DNA of 64,000 nt, taken from positions 4,588,373 through 4,652,372 of the forward strand of contig NZ_KE386572.1 of assembly GCF_000427665.1 (NCBI RefSeq). Direction: 5' to 3'. How positions within the stretch are numbered: position 1 is the first letter of the stretch; the number at the start of each line of letters is the position of its first letter. The DNA comes from Geminicoccus roseus DSM 18922. GTDB taxonomy: Bacteria; Pseudomonadota; Alphaproteobacteria; Geminicoccales; Geminicoccaceae. The notes under the pieces are model-generated. The model did no database searches and had not been told where the DNA came from. It worked only from the letters and a program-made list of their open reading frames with translations. A program made the translations under genes and the position numbers. Positions 56,359-64,000 of the stretch are shown one piece after another.

Positions 56359-57123
56359 GTGACAGGCGGTTACGACGGGTTCGGACTGGGCGGCAAGCGC
56401 GTTCTGGTGACGGGCGGCTCGATCGGCATCGGGGCCGCGGCGGCGAAGGCGTTCGCCGAGGCGGGTGCCAAGGTCGCGATCCACTACAACAAGAACAAGG
56501 AAAAGGCGGAAGCGCTGGCGTCCGAGATCGGCGGCGCGCCGGTGTTCGGCGGCGACTTTTCCAAGACCGAGGGCGTGACCTCGGTGATCGAGGCGGCCAT
56601 CCAGAAGCTGGGCGGCCTGGACGTGCTGGTCAACAATGCCGGCCACATGGTCGGCCGCTTCGCGCTCAACGAGAGCGACGACGAGGCCTATGACCGGATC
56701 ATGGACCTCAACGCCCGCTCGGTGATGACCGCCACCCGCGTGGCGATGCCGGCCCTGCTGCAGAGCAAGGGCAACATCGTCAACACCAGCTCGATCGCGG
56801 CCCGCAACGGCGGGGCCGCCGGTGCCGCGCTCTATGCCAGCGCCAAGGGCTTCGTGTCGTCCTACACCAAGTCGATCGCCACCGAGTTCGCCACCCAGGG
56901 CATCCGGGTCAACGCGGTTTCGCCGGGCGTGATCGCCACCTATTTCCACGACATCTACTCGACGCCGGAGCGGCTGGAGCAGACCCGCCAGCGCATCCCG
57001 ATGCAGCGCCTGGGCGTCAGCGAGGACTGCGCCGGCGCCTTCCTGTTCCTGGCCTCGAACAAGCTCGCGGCCTACGTCACCGGCCAGGTGATCGAGGTCA
57101 ACGGCGGCCAGCTGATGCCGTGA
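56359..57123 (+). CDS. Short-chain dehydrogenase/reductase
   Basis: 254-residue classical SDR with NAD(P)-binding VLVTGGSIGIGAAAAKAFAE, NNAG motif (LDVLVNNAGHMVGRF), catalytic Ser in VNTSSIAARNGG and YASAKGF (YxxxK), then INVSPG-like IRVNAVSPGVIATYF. Related to 3-oxoacyl-ACP reductases; substrate unknown. The GTG start at 56359 follows AAGGGA. Its stop overlaps the next start as GTGA. Confidence 0.9.
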   Translation: MTGGYDGFGLGGKRVLVTGGSIGIGAAAAKAFAEAGAKVAIHYNKNKEKAEALASEIGGAPVFGGDFSKTEGVTSVIEAAIQKLGGLDVLVNNAGHMVGRFALNESDDEAYDRIMDLNARSVMTATRVAMPALLQSKGNIVNTSSIAARNGGAAGAALYASAKGFVSSYTKSIATEFATQGIRVNAVSPGVIATYFHDIYSTPERLEQTRQRIPMQRLGVSEDCAGAFLFLASNKLAAYVTGQVIEVNGGQLMP

Positions 57124-57464
57124 CCGATTCGCGGCTGACGCCCGACCAGGCCGAGCTCGTGAAGGTGGCGCGCGCCACCTTCGTCGAGGAACTGCTGCCG
57201 CTCTTGCCGGCGGACAAGCGCCTGACCGGGCTGATGGTCGCGAACGCGCTCGCGATCGCCCTGCGGATGATCGAGCATCCGCAGGGCGACGAGGGCGGTG
57301 TTCCGGAACTTTGCGCGGAAATTCGCGCCGGTGGGCATGACGAGGATGACGCAGGCAGGTTGCGTGCCCATCTGATCAAAAGGACCCTGGCCCGGCTGGC
57401 GCTGAGCAACCCGAAGCAGCTGGCCCAAGCCGAGCTCGCCCTGACCGGGGACGGGCGGTCCTAG
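57120..57464 (+). CDS. DUF6285 domain protein
   Basis: 114-residue protein of the DUF6285 type, seen beside acyl-CoA metabolism genes. VARATFVEELLPLLPADKRL and TGLMVANALAIALRMIEHPQ are its conserved helices; DHAGRLRAHL-like and ALSNPKQLAQAE near the C-terminus. GTG start overlapping the SDR stop, and indolepyruvate ferredoxin oxidoreductase begins 24 bp after its stop, so the three genes form one operon. Function unknown. Confidence 0.75.
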   Translation: MTDSRLTPDQAELVKVARATFVEELLPLLPADKRLTGLMVANALAIALRMIEHPQGDEGGVPELCAEIRAGGHDEDDAGRLRAHLIKRTLARLALSNPKQLAQAELALTGDGRS

Positions 57465-57487
57465 GAAGCACCAGGGAGAGTTCGAGG

Positions 57488-60400
57488 ATGACGGACCTGC
57501 AGACGGTCGGCCTCGACGACAAATATCTGAAGCCGTCGGGGCGGGTGTTCCTCACCGGCGTCCAGGCGCTGGTGCGCCTGCCGCTGGAGCAGCGCCGGCG
57601 CGACCAGGCGAGCGGGCTGAACACCGCCGGCTACATCTCCGGCTATCGCGGCTCGCCGCTCGGCCAGTACGACCAGCAGCTCACCCGAGCGAAGAAGCTG
57701 CTCGACGAGCACCATGTCGTCTTCCAGCCGGGCGTGAACGAGGACCTGGCCGCCACCGCCTGCTCCGGCACCCAGCAGATCGGCCTGGACGGCGAGCACA
57801 AGTATGATGGCGTGTTCGCCATCTGGTACGCCAAGGGCCCTGGCGTCGACCGTTCCGGCGATGCGCTGCGCCACGCAAACCTGTTCGGCACCGCCGCCCA
57901 TGGCGGGTTCCTGTGCCTGCTGGGCGACGACCATACCTGCGAGAGCTCGACCACGGCGCACCAGTCCGAGCCGGCGATGATCGACCAGATGATCCCGGTG
58001 CTGAACCCGGCCAGCGTGCAGGAGATCCTGGACTACGGCCTGCTCGGGATCGCGATGTCGCGCTATTCCGGCGCGCTGGTGGCGCTGAAATGCGTGCACG
58101 ACACGGTGGAGAGCACGGCCTCGGCCGAGATCGACCCGCAGCGCCTGCCGATCGTCGTGCCGGATGACTTCCCGCTGCCGGAAGGCGGGCTCAACATCCG
58201 CTGGCCGGACGCGCCGCTCGCCATGGAGGAGCGGCTGCACCGCTTCAAGCTGGAAGCAGCGAAAGCGTTCGCGCGCGCCAACCGTATCGACCGGCTGGTG
58301 ATGGGCGGCGAGGATGCCTGGCTGGGCGTCGCCGCCACCGGCAAGGCCTGGCTGGACACGCTGCAGGCCCTGGACGACCTGGGCATCGACGAGGCGCGGG
58401 CCAAGGCGCTGGGCCTGCGGGTCTACAAGGTCGGCATGAGCTGGCCTTTGGAGCCGCGCGGCATGGAGGCGGCGGCGCACGGCCTGTCGCGGCTGATCGT
58501 GGTCGAGGAGAAGCGGCCGCTGGTGGAGGAGCAGGTCCGCTCGCTCCTGTACGGCCAGCCGAACGCCCCGCAGATCGAGGGCAAGCACGACCGGATGGGC
58601 GGCAGCCTGTTCCCGTCCTGGGGGGCGATCAACTCCAACCAGGTGGCGCTGGCGATCGGCCGCGCGCTCCTGGAGCGGAGCGACGATCCCGAGCTGGCGG
58701 CCAGGGTCGCCGAGGTCGAGGCGCGGGTCCGGGTGGTCACCGAGAACCCGGCCATGCTGCGGCTGCCCTATTTCTGCCCGGGCTGCCCGCACAACACCTC
58801 GACCCGGGTGCCGGAGGGCAGCAAGGCCCGGGCCGGCATCGGCTGCCACTACATGGCGCAGTGGATGGACCGGGACACCGCCCGCTTCACCCAGATGGGC
58901 GGCGAGGGCGCCTCCTGGCTGGGCGAGGCGCCGTTCTCGACCCGGCCGCACATCTTCCAGAACATCGGCGACGGCACCTTCTACCATTCCGGCTCGCTGG
59001 CGATCCGGGCGGCGATGGCGGCCAAGGCCAACATCACCTTCAAGATCCTCTACAACGACGCGGTCGCGATGACCGGCGGCCAGAAGATGGAGACCGCCAA
59101 CCTCGACGTGGCCGAGGTGACCCGCCTCTTGCACGCCGAGGGGGTGACCGAGATCCACGTCGTCACCGACGAGCCGGACAAGTACCCGCAGGGCTACGAC
59201 ATGGCCCGCGGCGTGACCGTCCACCACCGCGACGAACTGGACGCGCTGCAGCGCCGGATGCGCGAGATCCCCGGCGTCACCGCGATCATCTACGACCAGA
59301 CCTGTGCTGCCGAGAAGCGCCGCCGGCGCAAGCGCGGCGAGTTCCCCGACCCGGACAAGCGGGTGGTGATCAACGAGCTGGTCTGCGAAGGCTGCGGCGA
59401 CTGCGGCGTCCAGTCGAACTGCGTGGCGGTGCAGCCGGTCGAGACCGAGTTCGGCCGCAAGCGCCATATCGACCAGTCCGCCTGCAACAAGGATTTCTCC
59501 TGCCTGAAGGGCTTCTGCCCGTCCTTCGTCACCGTCGAGGGCGCGGTCCTGAACAAGGGCGAGCGGGCGGCGGCCAAGCCCGCCGAGATCGACCTGCCGG
59601 AGCCGGCGCTGCCGGCGATCGAGGGCAGCTACGGGATCGTGGTGACCGGGATCGGCGGCACGGGCGTGGTGACCATCGCGGCCCTGCTCGGCATGGCGGC
59701 GCATCTGGAGAACAAGGGCGTCGCCGCGATCGACATGATCGGGCTGGCGCAGAAGGGCGGGGCGGTCCTTTCCCACCTCAAGATCGCGAACCGGCCGGAC
59801 GAGATCGGCTCGCCCCGGATCGCGGCCGGCGGCGCCAGGCTGCTGCTGGGCTGCGACCAGGTGGTGGCGGCGAGCAAGCCGGCGCTGGCGACGATGCGGG
59901 AAGGTGTGAGCCGGGCGGTGGTGAACCTGGAGCAGACGTTCACCGGCGACTTCACCCGCAACGCCGACTTCTCCTTCCCGGGCGAGCGGCTGCGCCGCTC
60001 CATCATCAAGGCGACCGGCGAGGGCCATGCAACCTTCGTCGACGCCAGCAGGATCGCCACCGCCCTGATGGGCGACAGCATCGCCACCAACCTGTTCATG
60101 GTCGGCTTCGCCTGGCAGCAGGGCCTTCTGCCGCTCGGCCTGGACGCCCTGATGCGCGCCATCGAGCTGAACGGCGTCGCGGTGCCGATGAACCAGGCGG
60201 CGTTCACGCTCGGCCGCCGCGCCGCCCACGACCTGGACGGCGTGCTGGCGGAGATGGCGCCGGCGCCGAATGCGCCGGTGGCGCGCAGCCTGGACGAAGT
60301 GATCGAGCGCCGCATGGCGTTCCTCACCGACTACCAGGACCGCGCCTATGCCGAGCGCTACCAGCGCCTGGTGAAGCGGGTGCGCATGGTGGAGCACACC

Positions 60401-60946
60401 AAGCTCGGCACCAGCCAGCTGGGCGAGGCCGTCGCGCAGAATTTCTTCAAACTGATGGCGTACAAGGACGAGTACGAGGTCGCCAGGCTGTGGACGCACC
60501 CGTCCTTCGAGGCGCAGCTCGGCCGCGAGTTCAAGCAGGCGGGCCGGCTGACCTTCCACCTGGCGCCGCCGATCATGGCCAAGCGCGACGAGGCGGGACA
60601 TCTGAAGAAGACCACGTTCGGGCCGTGGATGATGCAGGCCTTCCGGGTGCTCAAGCACTTCAAGCGGCTTCGCGGCACCAGCCTGGATCCGTTCGGCAAG
60701 ACGCCCGAGCGGCAGACCGAGCGCGCCCTGATCGACCAGTACGAGCGGCTGGTCGAGGAACTCCTGGCCGGGCTGACCGAGCAGAACCACGGCCTGGCGG
60801 TGGAACTGGCCAGGATCCCGGAGAAGATCCGCGGCTACGGCCACGTCAAGGAGCGCCACCTGACGGAAGCGAAGCGGCGCGAGGCGGACCTTTTGGAGCG
60901 GTTCCGGGCCAAGCCCGAGCAGCCGGTGCTGGTGGCGGCGGAGTAG
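57488..60946 (+). CDS. Indolepyruvate ferredoxin oxidoreductase (fused)
   Basis: 1152-residue thiamine-pyrophosphate enzyme that oxidatively decarboxylates 2-oxo acids from aromatic (or branched) amino acids to acyl-CoA, using ferredoxin. Order: IorA-like N-terminal TPP/transketolase region (AGYISGYRGSPLGQYDQQLT), FCPGCPHNTSTRVPEGSKAR (Cys pair), GIGCHYMAQWMDR, TPP motif IGDGTFYHSGSLAIRAA with NITFKILYNDAV, a ferredoxin-like cluster CEGCGDCGVQSNC plus CNKDFSCLKGFCPSF (about residues 635-680), then the IorB/gamma domain GIVVTGIGGTGVVTIAALLG. The oxygen-tolerant one-piece form is known from aerobic proteobacteria. ATG 57488 is preceded by GGGAGAG. Confidence 0.93.
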   Translation: MTDLQTVGLDDKYLKPSGRVFLTGVQALVRLPLEQRRRDQASGLNTAGYISGYRGSPLGQYDQQLTRAKKLLDEHHVVFQPGVNEDLAATACSGTQQIGLDGEHKYDGVFAIWYAKGPGVDRSGDALRHANLFGTAAHGGFLCLLGDDHTCESSTTAHQSEPAMIDQMIPVLNPASVQEILDYGLLGIAMSRYSGALVALKCVHDTVESTASAEIDPQRLPIVVPDDFPLPEGGLNIRWPDAPLAMEERLHRFKLEAAKAFARANRIDRLVMGGEDAWLGVAATGKAWLDTLQALDDLGIDEARAKALGLRVYKVGMSWPLEPRGMEAAAHGLSRLIVVEEKRPLVEEQVRSLLYGQPNAPQIEGKHDRMGGSLFPSWGAINSNQVALAIGRALLERSDDPELAARVAEVEARVRVVTENPAMLRLPYFCPGCPHNTSTRVPEGSKARAGIGCHYMAQWMDRDTARFTQMGGEGASWLGEAPFSTRPHIFQNIGDGTFYHSGSLAIRAAMAAKANITFKILYNDAVAMTGGQKMETANLDVAEVTRLLHAEGVTEIHVVTDEPDKYPQGYDMARGVTVHHRDELDALQRRMREIPGVTAIIYDQTCAAEKRRRRKRGEFPDPDKRVVINELVCEGCGDCGVQSNCVAVQPVETEFGRKRHIDQSACNKDFSCLKGFCPSFVTVEGAVLNKGERAAAKPAEIDLPEPALPAIEGSYGIVVTGIGGTGVVTIAALLGMAAHLENKGVAAIDMIGLAQKGGAVLSHLKIANRPDEIGSPRIAAGGARLLLGCDQVVAASKPALATMREGVSRAVVNLEQTFTGDFTRNADFSFPGERLRRSIIKATGEGHATFVDASRIATALMGDSIATNLFMVGFAWQQGLLPLGLDALMRAIELNGVAVPMNQAAFTLGRRAAHDLDGVLAEMAPAPNAPVARSLDEVIERRMAFLTDYQDRAYAERYQRLVKRVRMVEHTKLGTSQLGEAVAQNFFKLMAYKDEYEVARLWTHPSFEAQLGREFKQAGRLTFHLAPPIMAKRDEAGHLKKTTFGPWMMQAFRVLKHFKRLRGTSLDPFGKTPERQTERALIDQYERLVEELLAGLTEQNHGLAVELARIPEKIRGYGHVKERHLTEAKRREADLLERFRAKPEQPVLVAAE

Positions 60947-61040
60947 GCGGCATGGCGAGGCGGCCGGCGGCCGCCTCCTCGTAACGCTTGGCGTGCGGCG
61001 GCACTGCCGCTGCGCGCATCCCCCAGGGTCTCGTCCCCGC

Positions 61041-61514
61041 TTATCCGGGATCGCGAACCGGTTTGGGCACGCGACCCTGCCGGCGCCCAGCCTGCACGGG
61101 GCGCTCCATCCGGCCGCCGGCCCTTCTGGCGGACACCGACGTCAGCAGCTTGCGGAAGCTCGGGCACTGCAGGTGCGACGGGGCCGGGCAGTCGGCGACA
61201 TGACGGATCGCGTCCCGCAGCACCCGAAGGCTGGCAATCTGGCGGCCCAGTTCTTCGGCCTTCGCATGGAGGTTCGCGCGGGGAATGTTCAGCGCCTCGT
61301 CTTCCCCGAACATTCCCGCGATCTCGGCGAGCGAGAAGCCCCCGGCCTTCCCAAGCTCGATCAGCGCGAGCTTCAGGAGCACGCCCGGATCGAACTGCCG
61401 CCGCAGCCCGTGCCGCCCCAGCGGCCGGATCAGGCCGACCTCTTCATAGTAGCGGAGTGTCGAGGCAGGCACGCCAGAGCGCCTGGCTACCTCGCCGATA
61501 TCCATCATGGTCAT
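61041..61514 (-). CDS. MerR-family transcriptional regulator
   Basis: 157-residue MerR-type activator. The N-terminal winged helix reads MDIGEVARRSGVPASTLRYY, EEVGLIRPLGRHGLRRQFDP. The dimerisation helix follows, then a short C-terminal segment with CPAPSHLQCPSFRKLL, whose Cys/His could bind a metal or sense oxidants. ATG 61514 has GAGG six bases upstream; 61508 and 61505 are alternatives. It is divergent from an MFS pump, and a MerR-style promoter lies between. Confidence 0.88.
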   Translation of the reverse strand: MTMMDIGEVARRSGVPASTLRYYEEVGLIRPLGRHGLRRQFDPGVLLKLALIELGKAGGFSLAEIAGMFGEDEALNIPRANLHAKAEELGRQIASLRVLRDAIRHVADCPAPSHLQCPSFRKLLTSVSARRAGGRMERPVQAGRRQGRVPKPVRDPG

Positions 61515-61516
61515 GC

Positions 61517-61547
61517 TTGACCTCAAGTTGGCTTGAACTTGTAGCGT
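61517..61547 (+). promoter_or_regulatory. MerR-type promoter/operator
   Basis: TTGACC (-35, 61517-61522), a 19-bp spacer, then TAGCGT (-10, 61542-61547). The spacer holds the inverted repeat TCAAG-N4-CTTGA (61523-61536). Overlong 19-bp spacers with a dyad in the middle are the hallmark of MerR-regulated promoters; it would drive the pump gene at 61584. The -10 is weak. Confidence 0.6.
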
Positions 61548-61583
61548 GGAACGCTGCGATGATCGAGCCAAGGAGACAGAGGC

Positions 61584-62801
61584 ATGGGCGAGACGGAAAC
61601 CGCAGGGCGGCGGGCACTCTGGTGCGACGGCCGGGCCGTGGCGCTGCTGATGGCGGCCTCGCTGACCGTCATGGCGAACGCCACGATCAGCCCGGCACTT
61701 CCCGCCCTGGAACGTCTCTTCGACGGCGACCCGAACGCCGCGATCCTGACCCGCCTGCTCGTGCCGGCGCCCTCATTGATGGTCGCGCTCGTCGCCCCCT
61801 TCGCCGGCCTTCTGGCGGACCGGCTCGGCAGGAGACGCCTGCTCCTTGGCGGCGTGCTCCTCTTCGTCATCTCCGGCTCGGCCGGGCTCCTCCTGCCCGG
61901 TCTGCCGACCATCTTCGCAAGCCGCCTTGTGCTCGGGATTGCGGTGGCCCTCGTGATGACCGCGCAGACAGCCTTGATCGGCGACTATTTCGGGGGGCAG
62001 CAGCGCAGCGCCTTCGCCGGGCTGCAGATCTCGGCGCGCAATTTCGGCGGGTTCCTGTTCATCTCGCTGGCTGGCTGGATGGCGCTCTTCTCGCCCCGCG
62101 CGCCGTTCGCGATCTACGCACTGCCGCTAGCCTTCGTCCCGCTCATGTGGCGGTTCATCGTCGAGCCAACCTCGCCAGCGAACTTACGTGACGCCGCGGT
62201 CGTGGCAGGGGGCAAGGCACATCGCGGATGGCTTCCGGCCTTCATGGCGCTGCTGCTTCTCCAGTCCGTCACGAACATGCTGTTCTTTCTGATGCCGACG
62301 CAGCTGCCCTTCCTGTTCGACGCTCGGGGCATCAACAGCGCTGTCATGACCGGAACGGCCCTGGGTGTGCTGACCCTGGCCGGCGGTTGCCTTGCCCTTC
62401 TCTATGCCCGCATCGAAGGTTGGATCGGCCATGGTGGCGTCTTCGCCGTCGGCTACGGCGCCATGGCCCTTGGTTTCCTCCTGCTGGTCCTCTCGGAAGC
62501 CGTGCCCGTCTCGCTCGTCGGTACGGCGATGATCGGCAGCGGCTACGCCCTGGTCTCCCCGGAGTTTGTTCCGCTGGCGCTCGGGATGGCGCCCGGATCG
62601 CGCCGAGGGCTGGCGGGCGGGCTGCTGACGGCCTCGATCTTCATCGGGCAGTTCGTGTCGCCGCTGATCAGCACGCCCTGGATCGGAAGCGTCGGATATG
62701 AAGGCGTGTTCCTGGGCGCCGCTGGTCTGCTCGCCGCCATGGCGACGGTCGCAGCGGGGATTCGATGGGCGCGGCAGGCACCATCGCTTTCGGCGCGATA
62801 G
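61584..62801 (+). CDS. MFS transporter regulated by MerR protein
   Basis: 405-residue major facilitator with about 12 membrane segments: MAASLTVMANATISPALPAL, APFAGLLADRLGRRRLLLGG (motif A), SRLVLGIAVALVMTAQTALI and NMLFFLMPTQLPFLFDARGI. Likely an efflux pump. The ATG follows a strong AAGGAG. The neighbouring divergent MerR gene probably switches it on in response to the exported compound. Confidence 0.9.
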   Translation: MGETETAGRRALWCDGRAVALLMAASLTVMANATISPALPALERLFDGDPNAAILTRLLVPAPSLMVALVAPFAGLLADRLGRRRLLLGGVLLFVISGSAGLLLPGLPTIFASRLVLGIAVALVMTAQTALIGDYFGGQQRSAFAGLQISARNFGGFLFISLAGWMALFSPRAPFAIYALPLAFVPLMWRFIVEPTSPANLRDAAVVAGGKAHRGWLPAFMALLLLQSVTNMLFFLMPTQLPFLFDARGINSAVMTGTALGVLTLAGGCLALLYARIEGWIGHGGVFAVGYGAMALGFLLLVLSEAVPVSLVGTAMIGSGYALVSPEFVPLALGMAPGSRRGLAGGLLTASIFIGQFVSPLISTPWIGSVGYEGVFLGAAGLLAAMATVAAGIRWARQAPSLSAR

Positions 62802-62854
62802 GCGGATGGAACTTGGGCGGGCCTGGAGCGCGCCCTGGCGGCGGCTGAAGGCAG

Positions 62855-63508
62855 TCAGCCCGCTCGGAAGGCGCGCATGTGGAAGCCGGCATGGGGCCGG
62901 GTGTAGGCGTGGTTGCGGCCGACCGGGCAGGCGCGCCTGGCCAGGCAGCCGCCCATCATGCAGTCCTGGCCGCTAAGCGTGCTTAAGTGCGCGCGGCAGG
63001 CGGTGACGTCGTAGCGGCCGGGCTGGAAGGCATCGACCGGGCAGGCGGACAGGCAGGGCCGGGCGGCGCAGGTCAGGCACGGGCTTTGGCCCGGCTCGAC
63101 CGGGGCGATCTCCAGTTGTTCTTCGACCAGCAGTGCGCCGCGCAGCGCCGTCCACAGCCCGAAGGTCTCGTGGACCAGCAGGCCCAGCGGCGAGATCGAG
63201 AAGCGCCGGTCGGCGCGGATCGCCCAGCGCTGGAAGGGGTGGAAGGGCGGGCCGTCGAACGGGAACAGGGCCTGGACACCTAGGTCCTCGGCAATCTGGC
63301 CCAGCACCCGGCGGGTCCAGCTGTCCAGGGGCTGCGGGCCGCGCATCTCCGGGCTGGCCTGGAGGTGCGGGTAGAGGGCGCTGCCGATGTTGCCGACCAT
63401 CAGCACCGTCCCGGGCGCGCCCGGCACCTGGTCCCCGGCCTCCGGATGGAAGCCGCCCAGGAGAGCCAGGCCATCGCCTTCCAGGCGGCTGGCGACCGTC
63501 TCGATCAT
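62855..63508 (-). CDS. 4Fe-4S ferredoxin-like protein
   Basis: 217-residue protein with a C-terminal iron-sulfur region: SPCLTCAARPCLSACPVDAF (CxxC...CxxxCP) and CRAHL plus CMMGGCLARRACPVGR (second cluster set). The N-terminal ~130 residues (GGFHPEAGDQVPGAPGTVLM; LDSWTRRVLGQIAEDLG; FPFDGPPFHPFQRWA) are related to ferredoxin/reductase proteins of the QueG region but lack the cobalamin-binding part, so I do not assign epoxyqueuosine reductase. ATG 63508 overlaps the uracil-DNA glycosylase stop by 4 bp. Confidence 0.75.
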   Translation of the reverse strand: MIETVASRLEGDGLALLGGFHPEAGDQVPGAPGTVLMVGNIGSALYPHLQASPEMRGPQPLDSWTRRVLGQIAEDLGVQALFPFDGPPFHPFQRWAIRADRRFSISPLGLLVHETFGLWTALRGALLVEEQLEIAPVEPGQSPCLTCAARPCLSACPVDAFQPGRYDVTACRAHLSTLSGQDCMMGGCLARRACPVGRNHAYTRPHAGFHMRAFRAG

Positions 63509-64000
63509 GCCGGCTCCGGCGCCAGGAGGTGGCTGGCCCGGGCACGCAGGTCGGGGACCACCTGGTCGGCGAACCAGGGGTTGGCCTGGAACCAGCCGAT
63601 GTTGCGCGGGCTCGGATGGGGCAGGGGGAAGAACGGCGGCGGCGCCTCCCGCCAGTCCCGCACCGTGCGGGTGAGGCCGCTGCGCGCCTGCAGGTAGCGG
63701 CGCTGGGCATAGGCGCCGACCAGCAGGACCAGGCGCAGGCCGGGCATCAGGCGCAGCAGCCGGTCGTGCCAGGCCGGGGCGCATTCCCTTTGCGGCGGCA
63801 GGTCGCCGGAGCGGCCCTTGCCGGGATAGCAGAAGCCCATCGGCATCACCGCGATGGCGGGATCGGCGTAGAAGCGGGTGCGGTCGACACCCAGCCAGGC
63901 GCGCAGCCGGTCGCCCGACGGGTCGTCCCAGGGCAGGCCGGAGGCATGCACCCGGCTGCCGGGTGCCTGGCCCACGATCAGGATCCGCGCCGATGCCTTC
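63505..64000 (-). CDS. Uracil-DNA glycosylase family protein, 5' end beyond window
   Basis: The C-terminal ~165 residues are visible, reading in from the right edge: ILIVGQAPGSRVHASGLPWD (glycine-rich active-site loop), DPSGDRLRAWLGV, MPMGFCYPGKGRSGDLPPQR, CAPAWHDRLLRLMPGLRLVL and LPHPSPRNIGWF (the HPSP family motif). It should excise uracil or related bases, or be a paralogue in the same fold. The start codon is outside the window. The stop overlaps the Fe-S protein start by 4 bp, coupling the two. Confidence 0.85.
   Translation of the reverse strand, partial: KASARILIVGQAPGSRVHASGLPWDDPSGDRLRAWLGVDRTRFYADPAIAVMPMGFCYPGKGRSGDLPPQRECAPAWHDRLLRLMPGLRLVLLVGAYAQRRYLQARSGLTRTVRDWREAPPPFFPLPHPSPRNIGWFQANPWFADQVVPDLRARASHLLAPEPA

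Noticed and set aside
62855-63508. Epoxyqueuosine reductase (QueG)
   Set aside because: Length (217) and absence of the cobalamin-binding and HEAT-repeat regions do not fit.

Overview
The window is GC-rich DNA, very probably chromosomal, from an alphaproteobacterium. The main evidence is a CtrA cell-cycle regulator next to fliI with a TTAA-N7-TTAA CtrA box between them, plus an SdhE-recG-mfd block, a DUF1285/MoxR/DUF58/DUF4159 block and dense ATGA/GTGA gene overlaps. A Rhodospirillales or Geminicoccales-like lineage would fit, but that placement is inference; no rRNA or phylogenetic marker fixes it.

Layout. 1-2.1 kb: 5' part of a choline-sulfatase gene (runs off the left edge), an unexplained 0.5 kb stretch, a coiled-coil ORFan and an AT-rich spacer. 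2.3-9.5 kb: a DUF502 membrane protein, recG, sdhE and mfd, followed by an intergenic array of six short repeat cores. 9.5-16.2 kb: a minus-strand operon of a MoxR ATPase, a DUF58 protein and two large membrane proteins (BatA-like/DUF4159 and a partner). 16.4-19.0 kb: DUF1285, Nudix CoA pyrophosphatase, CCA-adding enzyme and tRNA-Gln(CTG). 19.2-21.4 kb: a polyamine-type ABC substrate-binding protein and ATPase with no permease beside them. 21.6-29.9 kb: ring-cleaving dioxygenase, fliJ-like/fliI facing ctrA, 3-hydroxyacyl-CoA dehydrogenase, MFS exporter, cyclophilin and UDP-glucuronate epimerase.

29.9-34.4 kb is an insertion-sequence graveyard. IS5-, IS481-, IS110- and IS630-type transposases are all broken, including one by a 61-62 bp double-hairpin insertion and one by an exact 19-bp tandem duplication. 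A LysR regulator and a DHA2-type MFS pump follow.

36.9-52.9 kb is a nearly complete cobalamin locus spread over both strands: cobS, cobT, cobB, cbiD, cobK, cobM, cbiG-cobJ fusion, cobI, cobL, cobH, long-type cbiX, cbiB, then (after a GGDEF/EAL gene) cobQ and cobO. CbiX, CbiD and CbiG point to the cobalt-early (anaerobic-type) route, although most alphaproteobacteria that make B12 use CobG/CobNST. No cobU/cobP or threonine-phosphate decarboxylase gene lies in the window. cobB has no ATG/GTG/TTG codon where its protein should begin.

52.9-64 kb: hydroxypyruvate isomerase overlapping cobO, a Trp-rich exported protein, PfkB kinase, HAD phosphatase, SDR, DUF6285, a giant indolepyruvate ferredoxin oxidoreductase, a MerR regulator with a typical 19-bp-spacer promoter driving an MFS pump, and a 4Fe-4S protein coupled to a uracil-DNA glycosylase that runs off the right edge. 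I found no CRISPR array, prophage or rRNA. The most unusual signals are the repeat array after mfd, the palindromic insertion in the IS481 copy, and the start site of cobB.
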